Below are positions 11,021-21,350 of a stretch of 64,000 bases of DNA, one piece after another (positions within the stretch are counted from its first letter, which is position 1; every line of letters begins with the position of its first letter). The stretch spans positions 1,464,256 to 1,528,255 of the forward strand of contig CACRXP010000019.1 in assembly GCA_902702965.1 (NCBI GenBank), given 5' to 3'. The stretch is from Spirometra erinaceieuropaei. Taxonomy: Eukaryota > Platyhelminthes > Cestoda > Diphyllobothriidea > Diphyllobothriidae. The notes beneath the pieces are model-generated. The model was not told where the DNA came from. It worked only from the letters and a program-made list of their open reading frames with translations, and made no database searches. The position numbers and the translations under genes are program-made.

Positions 11021-13312
11021 GCACGTATACACGCACATATGTATATGTAATGAAGAGTAACTCACTTATACGAATGCTATCCAGAAGGGTCTTAACCACA
11101 CGATTCTGTGGAACACCCCGAAGCTCGTGAAGAGTTGGCTGTAATTACTCGACGCGCATTCAACTTGATTAGCAAGGAGCATCATCCACGCGGTGGTAAC
11201 ATACCGACTTGTAAGTGAGCATCTCTTCAGTCACCGTGTAAATTGCGCTGGGGAACAATCGATACCCAAGTTGTATTCATTTTTGCGCTGATTTTCGGTC
11301 CCTGCATTATTTCGAGCATATTTTATAAACAATACAGAAACATTTTTTAAATATAACCACCTTGTGGAAAATGAAAGAATCTCGTTGTCTTTACTTTGAA
11401 ATGAGATATTATTTCGATCTGCGTGCCGAGGTCCCTTATTGCTTATGCAACGTTGCAATCGATGTAAATTTAGTTGTTTACTTAGTGGACGACAATACGC
11501 TTTACAAATAATCATGCGACCGCCTGACGAGTTATCGTAATCGCAATTTTGGAAAGTAAATAAATAAGACATAAATTATTAGAAAACAAGTGCGCTTCCT
11601 TTCCATAAAATGGGAATAGCTTTATGCAAGCTCCAACAACTCAATAAGAACTAATCATGGGCCTTTTTTTCCAAGAGACAATGTTGGGAATTACAGAACT
11701 ATCTGCTCCAATACGACTTTGCAAGTTGTGTTTTCTTCTGACATGACTTTACAAGTCGCAGCTTGATTGGCGGAACTTCGCGATATTCGTTAGAAAATGA
11801 GCACTTGTCGGAAGAAGTGTTTTTATTGGCAAAAGCTAGTGAAGGTCCTCTACTGAGCTTAATGGGGCTGTTAGTGCCCCAGCGATCGCCTCTTAAAGTG
11901 ACGACTGGTCTTATGTGTCAGAAGTGTCTGCTCCCAACCGTGGCTGCGTTTGTTCCCGCGCGAACAACCTCTTTCTATTCTAGCCTCCCCCTGCCCCCCC
12001 CCCCCGGCCGGGAATGTTTTGTTCGGATCGAAGGCAGGCGTCCCTGAATCCATACGCACTTGGTTTCCTTACATGACTACCATGGATTCCACCAGGCCAT
12101 TTTGCCCTTGTATCCTCTTTTGCGGGGCTCAGGGTCTCCGCTTTCTACAGCTTCCAGTGTCGCAGTGTCGCTCTAGAAGGGGGGGGGGGGAGGGGAGCAC
12201 GTAAGAGGACGGCAACTCCGGCTCCTGTTTAGTAGCTACCTTCATTCCCGGTGTCCTTTCGAAGACTGTTAATTCTCTCCTCTAATGTAAGGTACACAGA
12301 CTGAAATTAGGGCATTAAGTTGATATGTGAGGACAGGAAAAGAGTCGTTTAACATAATTATGTTAAACACAACCGTCGTTCCCCCCGCTTTCCCCTACAC
12401 AGAGCAGAAGGCTTGATTGACTCAGTCCGTCGTAAGAAGTGTTGTTCTCAGATTGCCTGCCTGCGCGGTACCCCCACAAACTGCATTCACAGTTCTTTTT
12501 GAAAGCGGTTTAAAAGAAAAAACTCGCGAGGTCTGCACTGCAACCACACTCTGGTGTCAGCCGTCCGGTGTACTTCACGTCGCAGTGTCTCCACATAAAG
12601 GCTTAATTACACGTCTGAAAGCCCAGTCATGAGAGCGAAGCGTTTTCCTCTTTCACTCTCTCTCTCTGACCGGTGACGACGGAGCGGAACGCATCTGTCT
12701 GTCCGCCTGTGCACGTGCGTTTTCGACTTGTTCCGCCGCAATCTGTCAGAGCGACGACAAGAACAGTCGGAATGATTTACAACCTCGGGATTTCGGACTT
12801 ATTTCTTTGAGTCCCCCCTTCCAGTCCCGATGATGTTTTCCGTTCTCCTCCTCTGCCTACAAACAGTGTTCCCCCTGTGGGAAAGACAGAAAGGACTAAA
12901 GCTGCGTTAGCGATAGGGTGTAACGTCATTAACTGCTAGTCTGGGGGGGGGGGGAGGAGGGAGGGTGGGGAGGAAGGAGGCTTAGCCTGTCTCTCGCGTA
13001 AGGGGCGTTCTAACTGAACAGGATTCTGGGCCTGTGCTTGACTCTCCGCACCGCCTGTCTAACTTCGCTGGAGTACCTCGTCTTCCAGAAACTAATATAG
13101 GAAGCCAACAGACAGATGAGGACTACACGTGTGTCGCCTATCTCCGAACGCATCAAATACCTAGATTATACACATATATTAGAAGCAATTTTTCGATAAA
13201 ATATAAGTAATTCAAGGTGTGTGAATTAGTCTTAAAGTATGATCCATACTTACGATATCGGAAATCCCCCTTAATTAGGCTCAATAATGTAGTAACTTTA
13301 ATTCATTTTGCG
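11021..13312. other. Intron 1 sequence, nothing recognised
   Basis: Homopolymer runs occur at about 11994-12005 (C), 12180-12190 (G) and 12943-12953 (G). No repeat family shared with the rest of the window and no supported exon were found. Confidence 0.4.
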
Positions 13313-13392
13313 GCGAAATTCGGATCCACGACAGTGTAGAAAAGGCTTCAGTACAGCCAACGCCCTAGCCACCTGAGCTACGAGGACCCACC
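13313..13392 (-). other. tRNA-like sequence (pseudogene or SINE head)
   Basis: The minus strand reads TCGTAGCTCAGGTGGCTAGG, a good box A, followed by a GGCT/AGCC anticodon-like stem with a 7-nt loop and GTGGATCCGAATTTC as a weak box B. Acceptor arms do not pair, so a functional tRNA is unlikely. Confidence 0.4.
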
Positions 13393-14240
13393 GGGACTCG
13401 TGGGATTAATCACATTTTAGTCAAGTTATCCAGCTATTGATAGGCAATGTTACAGAAATTCCGGCACCTCCAGAGCATTCAGCTCACAGACTTATTACAT
13501 CTGCTCATCTAGACGAGACGCAAAAACCCACAGAGCAGTACACGGAAACTTGACAGGGGCATTGACTGGCCAGCGCACGATAGCTCACTAACTTGGGCGT
13601 GAAAAGTGCTTCACCCACTTGCATTAACGACACTTGAGGAAATCTCATTCGATGCCTGTTTAAATCTAGTAATGTCCCTTGCCCAAAAGATGTGTCATTA
13701 TCTTATTACTGGAGCTTGCTGTGTAGAAAGACACGTCCTCTGGAGGGTTCAGTGATTCAAGACGGAGAATATGTCGATCGTGAAAGTCACAACTATCTTG
13801 AAGAGCTCGCAGAAGCATTCCGGTAGTCCATTATCGGTGGGTTTACTAATGTTGATTATGAAGCATGATACCGTCTAGATTCATCACTATATTTACTGCG
13901 CGCTGACATAGGGCATATGAAGTTGTTTTTAATAAAGTGCGAGTGAAAGTGCAGATTTTTTCCAAGACTCCGTAATTTTCAACCAAATGAGGTGTGAAAG
14001 GAAATGTTTGTACACGACTGTTGAATTTATCTAGGTACTGAAAACCAGTTGCCGAAAGGTATCCAACTTACATGGCTGACATTGGCGACGGGAAAGTCTC
14101 GATTAATCGCCGTCAGTCGGTTTTTTGAGTAGCTTTAGCCTATGCCCCTTGCAATAGCAATTTTTGATTTGGAGACTACCTTACGATTTGTCTGGTGATT
14201 CATGGATTTTATCGCTGTATACACATATATGTCCTATATT
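13393..14240. other. Intron 1 sequence, nothing recognised
   Basis: AT-rich, with no shared repeat or exon seen. Confidence 0.4.
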
Positions 14241-14243
14241 ACA

Positions 14244-14990
14244 GAACATGCTTGACCCGTTGTGCTTTGGGGCTATACGCAGGGCGGCGAGTACAGTCGC
14301 TCAACGACAAATAGCATTGGTTGTCGTCACGAGGACACTGAAATTGTGTGTGAAACGATTAATTGCGTGATAAATGATGTTTGATATTCAAGTCATACAC
14401 AGCAGCACGACAGGCCCGTGACTCACTTGATACAGCGTTAAACTCATCAAAGCTCGACGACCAAAGAACACGGGATTGAGACTCGGGTGCTGCGAACCCG
14501 GGTTTACTTGTGGCTGGCTGACGACGGCTAATACGCCAGAAATGGCCATCCCAGTCCCCCTCTGTCTTTGTCGGTAATCTCCTTTCGGCCTCTATGCGGA
14601 TGCGTGCGGCGCCCCAAAGCGCATCTGGACGGGCATGTTTCGTAACCCGGTCGGCGAACGGATTTCCAACATTGTTAATATTTCCGATTGCAACCGACAG
14701 GACAATGGGCCTCTTAACTAAATTAATGGTCAGGTCTGACCAACGATGGAAAATGAGCCAGAAGTGGCCATCCGAGTCTCCCTTGTCTTTGTTAGTAATC
14801 TCCTTCAGAATGGGATCGAGTGAGATCCTAAGCACAACAGTGAGGGTCAAAGGCCCACTTGACATGCTTATATACCTCACTTCATAAGGCCTATGACGTA
14901 TTGATGATCGGTAACGACCAAGAAACAGCTGTCTGCGTCTGGCCTGTTGCACTCTTAGCGAGCTGCCTATGTATATATATCGCAGGAAGA
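14244..14990 (+). repeat. Diverged SINE-like copies of the tRNA-derived family
   Basis: The body motif CTGACGACGGCTAATACGCC..CCAGAAATGGCCAT and the TGTCTTTGTCGGTAAT tail occur at 14515-14580. A more diverged second copy lies at 14745-14810. A degenerate tRNA-like head (CCCGTGACTCACTTGATAC) precedes the first. A left-end fragment like that of the 19.4 kb foldback (CATGCTTGACCCGTTGTGCT) lies at 14247, and the GCGCTCACCGATCGG end motif at 14990. Confidence 0.6.
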
Positions 14991-15164
14991 GCGCTCACCG
15001 ATCGGGGGTTTGGAGACGCGCTCTACACGTTGCGTCTTAGGGCCAAATCCAAAGCCCTCGTAGACGGTAGCATAGGGGTATGTAACATGCGGGAAGGGGG
15101 GTACCGACACATCCGTGTACACATGTATATACATATCCATAGATCTGGGTCTCAAGGAATGTAA

Positions 15165-15570
15165 GCATCTGCAATGCCATAGTCAGCAAACCGAGACCCT
15201 CGCAGCCTGGTGTGCACTGGCGGTTTCCCTGCTCGTAGGAGCGCTTGCGCTTCCGCTGGGTATACAGGTCGTGAGCGTGGCTGGCCAGTCATATTTGTCT
15301 TTTTGACCCGTTGTGGTGTTTTCGTTGTTGTTGTTGTTGCTGCTGCTGGTTAAGTGTTTGTTGTGGGCCAGGGGGTGTTGTGACACGCCTAGGTGCGGAT
15401 CCGGCCATGTCAGCCGTCTGTGTCCTTCCGAGCCCAGGTGGGGCGGGAGGGAGAGTGCGGTAGATGCCGCGCAAGTCTACACTCACTATAAGCTTCTTCA
15501 CGCGCAAGTCACTGTACCTGCCTGACCTTGTAGTAGAGCAGACAGTAAACATTGTCGAGGGCGACGGTCG
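15165..15570 (+). repeat. Dispersed repeat family A, long copy
   Basis: It has the same block order as the minus-strand copy at 4.68-5.08 kb: TCAGCAAACC start, GTTGTTGTTG stretch, TGGGCCAGGGGGTGTTGTG, GTGCGGTAGATGCCGCGCAAG core, the second GCGCAAGTCACTGTACCTGC, and the terminal GACGGTCGAACTGTC. Confidence 0.8.
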
Positions 15571-16659
15571 AACTGTCATATACATACACGGAAGTCAGGG
15601 GTTTACTGCCCTGACAGGCCGAATGCCAGCAAGCTTCCATTGTCGGATCTAGGTTTGGTACAGGCATTGCTCCTGTTGGTGGTGTGCCGTTGGCACCCAG
15701 GCGACAGCACCCATTGCACAGCGGAATGGATGATTGTTGCCATGAGGACAGATGGTCCGTCCCGTCACCCGATCGGAGAACGGCGTCGGGACGACAACAG
15801 TCATTGCTCTCATCTGCATTGTCCGCATTTGTTGTCCCCCGGTCCGCGTACCTTCTCCCCGTATCCCCGTTCTAACCTGTTCATTCATGTGTGATCGGTG
15901 GTTGCTACGTTATCATTGACGCCACTGCTGCCATCTGGCTGGCAGTTCCCCTCGTCAGACCTGTGTTCACTCTCGTCTGCTTTCGAGCCCGACAGTCGGA
16001 TGGGGGGGGGGGGGGTCTCGTTCGCATTGAGCTGTCCGCTGCCGGTTCTTGTGTCTGATATCCGTTCGCCCCCCCCCCTCCCGTATTTACTCTCGGCGTG
16101 GTTTCGTCTGCCATGTCTAGTCTGACTTTCTGTCTGTGGTTCTGCTCACTAAGCTACGGACTTAGAGCTTCGCAGTTACATGGTGGTTGATGGGAGTATT
16201 TGCGGTGTCAGATTTCGAACGGCTCTTTGACTGTTTGTCGGTAATTTTACTCGGGCCTACTACATCCCGAGACTGTGCCGTATATCTATATACGCATATA
16301 TATGTACCTATACGGATCTTGTTTGCTTCCGGAAACCAATAGATCGGTGTGAACTAATTCCCGTTTAAATAAATACTTGATCAGCAGCGACAAATAATGG
16401 CCGGTGGTGAGGCACTGATGAACTTCAGCTCGATGAAGGACTTATGACCCATTTGCTAGACTCCGTATTTGGTCATCTGTGCCATGTATGAGCACATGTT
16501 TGTGTTTCTGGTCCCAACTGTTGGTCAGGCTTATGATGAGCTTAATCAAGGTAGCATAAGCCTGAAACAGTACTGTATCAATCTACCCACATTCTCTGTC
16601 GGCCCTATGCTATGATAACTTGGAGGAATTCGGCCTGATAGTTAGTTGCCTGTTCGTGA
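15571..16659. other. Intron 1 sequence, nothing recognised
   Basis: G- and C-runs occur at about 16000-16015 and 16069-16079. A short GACTGTTTGTCGGTAATTTTAC near 16228 recurs at 37.38 and 38.14 kb inside the 0.77-kb tandem repeat. Confidence 0.4.
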
Positions 16660-16790
16660 CCTTTGCCACCCATGCGGAGAGCGTGTTATACGTGCGGCGT
16701 AAGTTTGCTTCGCAGTAAACTATTCCATGCGCAAGTCAACACTGCACCCTCTTCGTTGCGGTGTTGGTGGTCGTGGCATCCAACGGATGA
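16660..16790 (+). repeat. Repeat A core fragment
   Basis: GTGCGGCGTAAGTTTGCTTC..AAACTATTCCATGCGCAAGTC resembles the repeat A core, with paired GCGCAAGTC-like blocks, followed by diverged sequence. Confidence 0.5.
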
Positions 16791-17657
16791 TCAATCGCGC
16801 ATGGACCTTGATGGTGGTGGACGTGAGCAGGCGATCACCGAGACACGCACGCAATCGCACACACATCGGAGCAGCTCTCATAAATCTCTCCTAACACTAC
16901 CCGCCACTGTTCACTTCTCCCGACATCGTCGCCACCGCTGTTGTCACGGCACTTGGACAGCTGTCCAGCATACTTCGTATTGCTGTAAAGGCAGCATTCA
17001 AGATGGTTTGCGCACCTCAGAGCGCACTCCGCGCATGCGGGGGGGGGGAGAGAACGGGTGCGGCAGGTGGAGGTGCATCACAGCACCACCAGTGATGTCG
17101 CTGTGCTCCATCTCACCGCCGGACTGACAAAACTTGTCGCCGGAATATACTTGCCGACCTGTCGTGCGGGTGCCGCGCCCCTACCGCGAGTTTCCGCCAT
17201 CTCTCCCCGAGGTCCCACGTCACTCCTCCCCTCTATCCTCTAACTGTCCCCTGGCCTTACTGTCTATATGGTGATTAATCTGCAATTTCCGGGGAAAATA
17301 CGCGAACGTCCACATATATATGTGCATGCGCAGCGTTGAGATGGCAGGCGGCATTTCTACCGATCACCGCGGCGGCTGTGAACAGCCTGCCTCTGCCGCT
17401 GATGACAGGCATTCGTGCTTGACTGACTGACATTGCCGGCTAATGGCAGGGGGGGAGGATAGCGGAAATAACGCCAGCCCCCCACCTCTCGCATGCGCAC
17501 GCGTCCGTCCGTCCGCCGATTTTCGCTATCCGAAGACTTGTCTGCCGATCTGCTCACTCGCCTTCCTCCTGTCTTTCCTCCAGTTTGACCAGTCTTTGAG
17601 TGCATTTGATGAGACTGGGCTAAGTATCACTGACTAAATGATTACGTCCTTCTTCAG

Positions 17658-18297
17658 ATCTTCTGGTCAGATCAGTGCCAACGGAACACGCATACGCGGA
17701 ATACCTCACAATTCCTCCTCGGCCGCCAAACAGCCAAACCCCCACTTTACCTGTCGCCGGCTCCGATGACGGCTACACCTCCCTAAACAATCCGCCCTCC
17801 GAGGGCGAAGGGGAGTATGAGCAACCCAAAAATAAGTCAGTTGACGGCAAGGAGATGGTAGACCCGCCACAGCATCACCGTCGGACCTCCCGCCGTAGAC
17901 GCCGAGTCCGCGTGCTGGTGAAACGAGTCCCCCGACCTTCCTCGTCCTCCTGCCGTTGGTCCTCCACTTCGGATGGCGGAGCAACCATATATGGCGGGTA
18001 CTACGCAGCCAATCAGGGACCCCAACAGCTCCAGAACCACCATCGCCGTCAACACCGACGTCATCATCATCAGCAACAGCACAAACGACGCCCAGATGTC
18101 GCGCGGGCAGGGGAAGCAGCAGCAGGGGCCCTTGACAGTGGCTACTTCGAATCCGTAGAAGCGACGACGGTAAGCTGTATTGACGACCTTTACCGGCTTC
18201 GGTTACGACGCGTTTCCGGCCGTCACCGCGAGGATTCTAAGGAGCAACAGTGGCAGCAACAGCCACACTCCGCTAAGACGCATCGTATGAATTCAAG
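17658..18297 (+). CDS. Proline-rich SH3-ligand/tyrosine-motif protein, internal exon 2
   Basis: The acceptor is TCCTTCTTCAG ending at 17657. The chosen donor is TTCAAG|GTTAGT after 18297. These boundaries give phase 1 in and phase 2 out, matching exons 1 and 3. The stronger-looking GTAAGC donor after 18169 would give phase 0 and break the join to 20717, although it could be an alternative. The peptide (about residues 170-381 of the joined product) has tyrosine motifs YAEYLTIPPRPP, DDGYTSL, GEYEQP, IYGGYYAA and DSGYFES. It also has a basic RRTSRRRRRVRV stretch (NLS- or kinase-site-like) and a His/Gln/Arg-rich run. The tyrosine motifs resemble SH2 docking sites; no folded domain is recognised. 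Codon use is GC-rich compared with the surrounding intron. Confidence 0.6.
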
Positions 18298-18340
18298 GTT
18301 AGTAGGCTTATTTGTGTTCTGGATCTTTCCGCACACTATA

Positions 18341-18341
<1 letters not shown>

Positions 18342-18375
<34 letters not shown>
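18342..18375 (+). repeat. (TA)n microsatellite
   Basis: About 16 TA units just after the exon 2 donor, inside intron 2. Confidence 0.95.
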
Positions 18376-18377
<2 letters not shown>

Positions 18378-18536
18378 CGCGGGGTATATGAGGTACATGA
18401 TTGTCAGTTGCACCAAGTACCCGGATATTGAAGTTTGACATTTTAAAGAGACGAATGGAGGCGAATGTGCGCGTCTCAGATTCTTTTTGGAAAGAAGATA
18501 AAAACGTGATTACTGGAACTGTAGGTGTATTAGTCT

Positions 18537-18571
18537 AAACTTTCGGACTCGTACATGAGTCCATCATCCAG
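18537..18571 (-). ncRNA. Hammerhead ribozyme-like core, one inserted base
   Basis: The minus strand reads CTGGATGA (one extra G in CTGATGA), perfect stem II GGACTC/GAGTCC, GAAA, then GTTT. The insertion in the core argues against activity. Confidence 0.6.
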
Positions 18572-18599
18572 AAACTGTGTGAGTGCACAAATGGGTAAA

Positions 18600-18860
18600 C
18601 AGTACGACGTTCTGGCTCGCAAATACTCAAACACATTCGGATCGTTTGGAGGGGCGGGCCACTGTCTCCAGTCGTTATGCGTATGCTGGAGGAAGGTCAT
18701 GAGTTCGGCTTTGCGGGCACACAGATGTTGAGGTGAGCCGGAAACAAGAGGCGATGTGAACTGCTGGAGGCGTGGGTGTCAGACACCAGCTCCATCAACA
18801 GACACAATGACTTACCCTCGTGTTATCACGCGCCACAACTACTCAGCCAGATGGCGCTGT
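18600..18860 (+). pseudogene. PLE GIY-YIG endonuclease fragment
   Basis: It aligns at DNA level with the C-terminal part of the PLE frame at 4000-4260 (ELLEAWVSDT..SINRH region intact). In-frame stops, including a TGA after the ATGTTGAGG stretch, and shifts show it is dead. Confidence 0.7.
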
Positions 18861-19007
18861 CCACTTCCTTGCCAAAAGCGCACGTCGTCATCACCCCGTG
18901 TGACCACTGTGAGCCACGCGGCGCGAACCCGACACGGTCATGGACACTACCCCTCCCCCAGTTTTCGACCACAATAATGTTCACTCGTTGTTCCACCCAC
19001 ACAGTCT

Positions 19008-19041
19008 CTGATGATGGACTCCGGTACGAGCTCGAAAGCCC
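19008..19041 (+). ncRNA. Hammerhead ribozyme-like core in PLE end
   Basis: CTGATGA, spare base, stem II GGACTC/GAGCTC (one mismatch, one wobble), GAAA, then GCCC. It lies in the sense direction of intron 2. The catalytic boxes are intact, but the cleavage-site palindrome is changed. Confidence 0.6.
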
Positions 19042-19403
19042 AGACTAATAAACCTACTTTCCTCAGTGATCGCGTTTTCGCCTTCTTTTCAATTTTACTT
19101 CGACCTCGCCTTTCGCTCAGTTCTCATTAGCGACTTCATTAAGAGGCAGTCACACCCTGACAGTCGTTTTGACGAGCGGAAGAAATCAGATGAGGGTCAG
19201 TCGTGTTTCTCAAACCTTAGTGAAGCTGTGTATGCGTAGCCTGGTTTCAGTTGCTATAAGGTAATCGGCAGGCATGCGAAGCGCTTAGATGGAGACTCTT
19301 TACCAATGCTCGGTTTAACGGTTCGCTCGGAAGTTAACCAACTAAGCCCGTTTCTATATTTCTTTCGAACCAACCAATCAGATAAATGTAACTGGACACA
19401 CAC

Positions 19404-19778
19404 ACATATATATATATATATTATGATAGTGGGCGCTCACCGATCAGGTTACAAAACATGCTCGTTCCGTTGTGCCTTGGGGCTCATACTTAAACCCTCG
19501 CAGGCAGTCGCACAGCGACTAGTGATATATGTTGAGAAGGTGATACCGACAAAGACAAGGGAGACCGGAATGGCCATTTCTGGCTTATTAGCCGTCATCA
19601 GCCAGTCATACCCAACCCCAAGTGTGGATCACCTGAGATTCGAACCCGGGATATTTAGTCATGGAGTTTGACGCTCTACCATTGAGCCACGGGCCCGTTG
19701 AGCCCCAAGGCACAACAGAACGAGCATGTTCTGTAACCTGATCGGTGAGCGCCCATCTGTCATAATATATATATATAT
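19404..19778. mobile_element. Foldback SINE-like element with tRNA-like centre
   Basis: Inverted arms of about 65 bp (19422-19488 and 19693-19759) begin GGGCGCTCACCGATCAGGTT and include CATGCTCGTTC..TTGTGCCTTGGGGCT. They are flanked by (TA)n that is itself inverted-symmetric. On the minus strand the interior carries a tRNA-like head (GTGGCTCAATGGTAGAGCG box A, CCCGGGTTCGAATCTC box B) and the SINE body GGCTAATAAGCCAGAAATGG. It belongs to the family of the 48.83 kb palindrome. Confidence 0.75.
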
Positions 19779-19856
19779 GCACACCAATGGTCTGCCTGTT
19801 CTGTCGCGCCAACGGGTCTAGTGACAACTCAACTTCCTCTCTTGTTTTCATTTTGT

Positions 19857-19891
19857 CTAACGACGGGCTGGTGTCACCAGCTCGAAACAAC
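19857..19891 (+). ncRNA. Hammerhead-like core, upstream member of a tandem pair
   Basis: CTAACGA (one change from CTGANGA), spare base, stem II GGGCTGG/CCAGCTC closed by one wobble, then GAAACAAC. G5 of the core is replaced, so activity is doubtful. Confidence 0.4.
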
Positions 19892-19923
19892 TCCAAACCA
19901 GCAGGAACAGACACCCCAACACC

Positions 19924-19957
19924 CTGATGATGGAAACGAGGAAGTTTCCGAAACGTC
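19924..19957 (+). ncRNA. Hammerhead ribozyme, intact core, intronic
   Basis: CTGATGA, one spare base, perfect stem II GGAAAC/GTTTCC with a 6-nt loop, GAAA, then CGTC. The palindromic ACGT before the cleavage C could form stem III between two RNA copies. Stem I pairing next to the core is weak (ACACC with GTGTGG at a distance). It lies 67 nt after a degenerate second copy and about 760 nt upstream of exon 3, sense to the host gene. No PLE coding part is adjacent. Confidence 0.7.
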
Positions 19958-20716
19958 AGCACCAATACAGTGTGGTCCATGCAATCGCCCCTTTTTCTTC
20001 TTCGTCTTCTTTTGGGGATGATGAACGGGATATATATGTACATGTACATATGATTAAATGAAGTCCACCAGTAGAATAGCGCCGGTGAAAACTTAAGTGT
20101 CAAAAAGAGCTTTGGTCTTCCTGCTCGACGACCACGTGGGTTGGATTTAGAGAGAATCGCCATCTTATGTGCTGGACATATGGCCAAAAGTCGGTACGAG
20201 ATGGACCCATAGGAACATTGCCAATCTACCAAGTGAATGTAAGACTATTGCCTATCTCCATCTGCTGCAAAAAGCGAAATGCCTAAGCAAATTCTGCCAG
20301 AGCAACCTGTCTGTACACGAAGGAACAGAAACACGTGGTCGTAAAAAGTGCTGTGTAATTATACCTTTGAATTTGGGCTCTTGCACTCACTTTTCTTTGA
20401 TTTAAGTTTCTGGACTGCATCGTCACAGAAGAAATCAGCGGGCTAGCTCGTGAAGCAAGAACGCATAGATGCATTGAGAAGTCTCGAGAATAACCTCTTT
20501 CATCGTGTCCCTTTGCCTTAAACTATCTACAACTCTGTATTTCTCGAGCACAAAGTACCTCGGAGGCGGAATATTTTGCACCGTGGAGGTTACTGCAAGC
20601 AGTTTTGGGTGTTCTACGATAAAACAAAGTTGTTGGAGAATGGCTTACATTATCCTAACCAAGTAACCCTCTTACCTTGATAGGCGTAAGCACTGGAGTC
20701 CTTCTTACACCACCAG
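19958..20716. other. Intron 2 sequence, nothing recognised
   Basis: A pyrimidine-rich CTTCTTCGTC stretch follows the hammerhead, as in PLE ends. The rest has no recognisable feature up to the exon 3 acceptor. Confidence 0.4.
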
Positions 20717-21350
20717 GATACCGGACGAGCACCATCCTGCCGGCCACGGCCGATCGAAACACGAGACGGCTGCCACCGGAACCGGCGTTCCCTCAGTGAA
20801 GCAATCCACCAGGACTCCTGCTTCCCCATCGCCTCTCGCGAACGATGCGCCCTCAACTCTCGCCCTGCCAGAAGACAGTTCACTGTTGTCGCTCACCCGC
20901 GCGCCTTCACGGAGACATCGTCGCAGTTCTTCCTGTCGCTGCCATTGTTCCCAGCGTCTCGCACAGGTCTGCGAGAAGGCGGAACTTCAGGCGGCGGGTT
21001 GCCAAGAGGCCGATCTAGTCTATGAAGTGGTTCGCTCAGATACTGAAACGACTGCAACGAATACGGAACGTGATATAGAGGATGAGGAGGACTTGCAACC
21101 TCTACTAGCGGTGGAAGAAGGTACCGGAGCCACCGCCGCCGCCGTGGCTTACGCCAAGCGTTTTCTTTACTCCAACAGCCTGCATTACCCTGGGAATGGT
21201 ACTCTGCCAGCAGTTAGCGCAGGCTCTATCACCCGCGCCACTGCCAGGCAGGCCAATGCTACCTCACGGCCGCGTCGCTCAGCCAACACACTTCGGCGTC
21301 GCCCTATGCAGTACGATTCTTGTACAATGGTCACCATGCTTGTTGTTTAG
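20717..21350 (+). CDS. Proline-rich SH3-ligand/tyrosine-motif protein, probable terminal exon
   Basis: The acceptor is TCCTTCTTACACCACCAG ending at 20716. The first base completes the codon AG|G begun by exon 2. The frame stays open for 210 codons to TAG at 21348-21350. The peptide is Ser/Thr- and Arg-rich. Features include a RRHRRSSSCRCHC basic, kinase-site-like stretch, a DLVYEVV tyrosine motif, an acidic stretch (ERDIEDEEDLQPLL) and an alanine-rich part. No consensus donor is evident before the stop, so this is likely the last coding exon. An AATAAA lies at 22248. No homologous domain is recognised. Confidence rests on splice phase agreement and on composition different from the flanks. 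Confidence 0.6.

Larger units (their letters stand above)
18470..19080 (+). mobile_element. 5'-truncated Penelope-like element with an inverted terminal piece
   Basis: An inverted terminal segment (minus-strand hammerhead-like core at 18537-18571) precedes a GIY-YIG-coding fragment at 18600-18860, which matches 4000-4260 closely. A plus-strand terminal segment follows (core at 19008-19041), ending in TTCGCCTTCTTTTCAATTTT like the copy at 4.47 kb. It belongs to the same subfamily as the 2.7-4.5 kb copy. It lies in intron 2 of the host gene. Confidence 0.75.

Noticed and set aside
16415..16445. CTGATGA at 16415
   Set aside because: No GAAA box with a pairing stem II follows within the usual 34 nt.
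19606..20232. 208-codon open frame on the minus strand
   Set aside because: It crosses the foldback element, a hammerhead pair and unrelated sequence; no domain.
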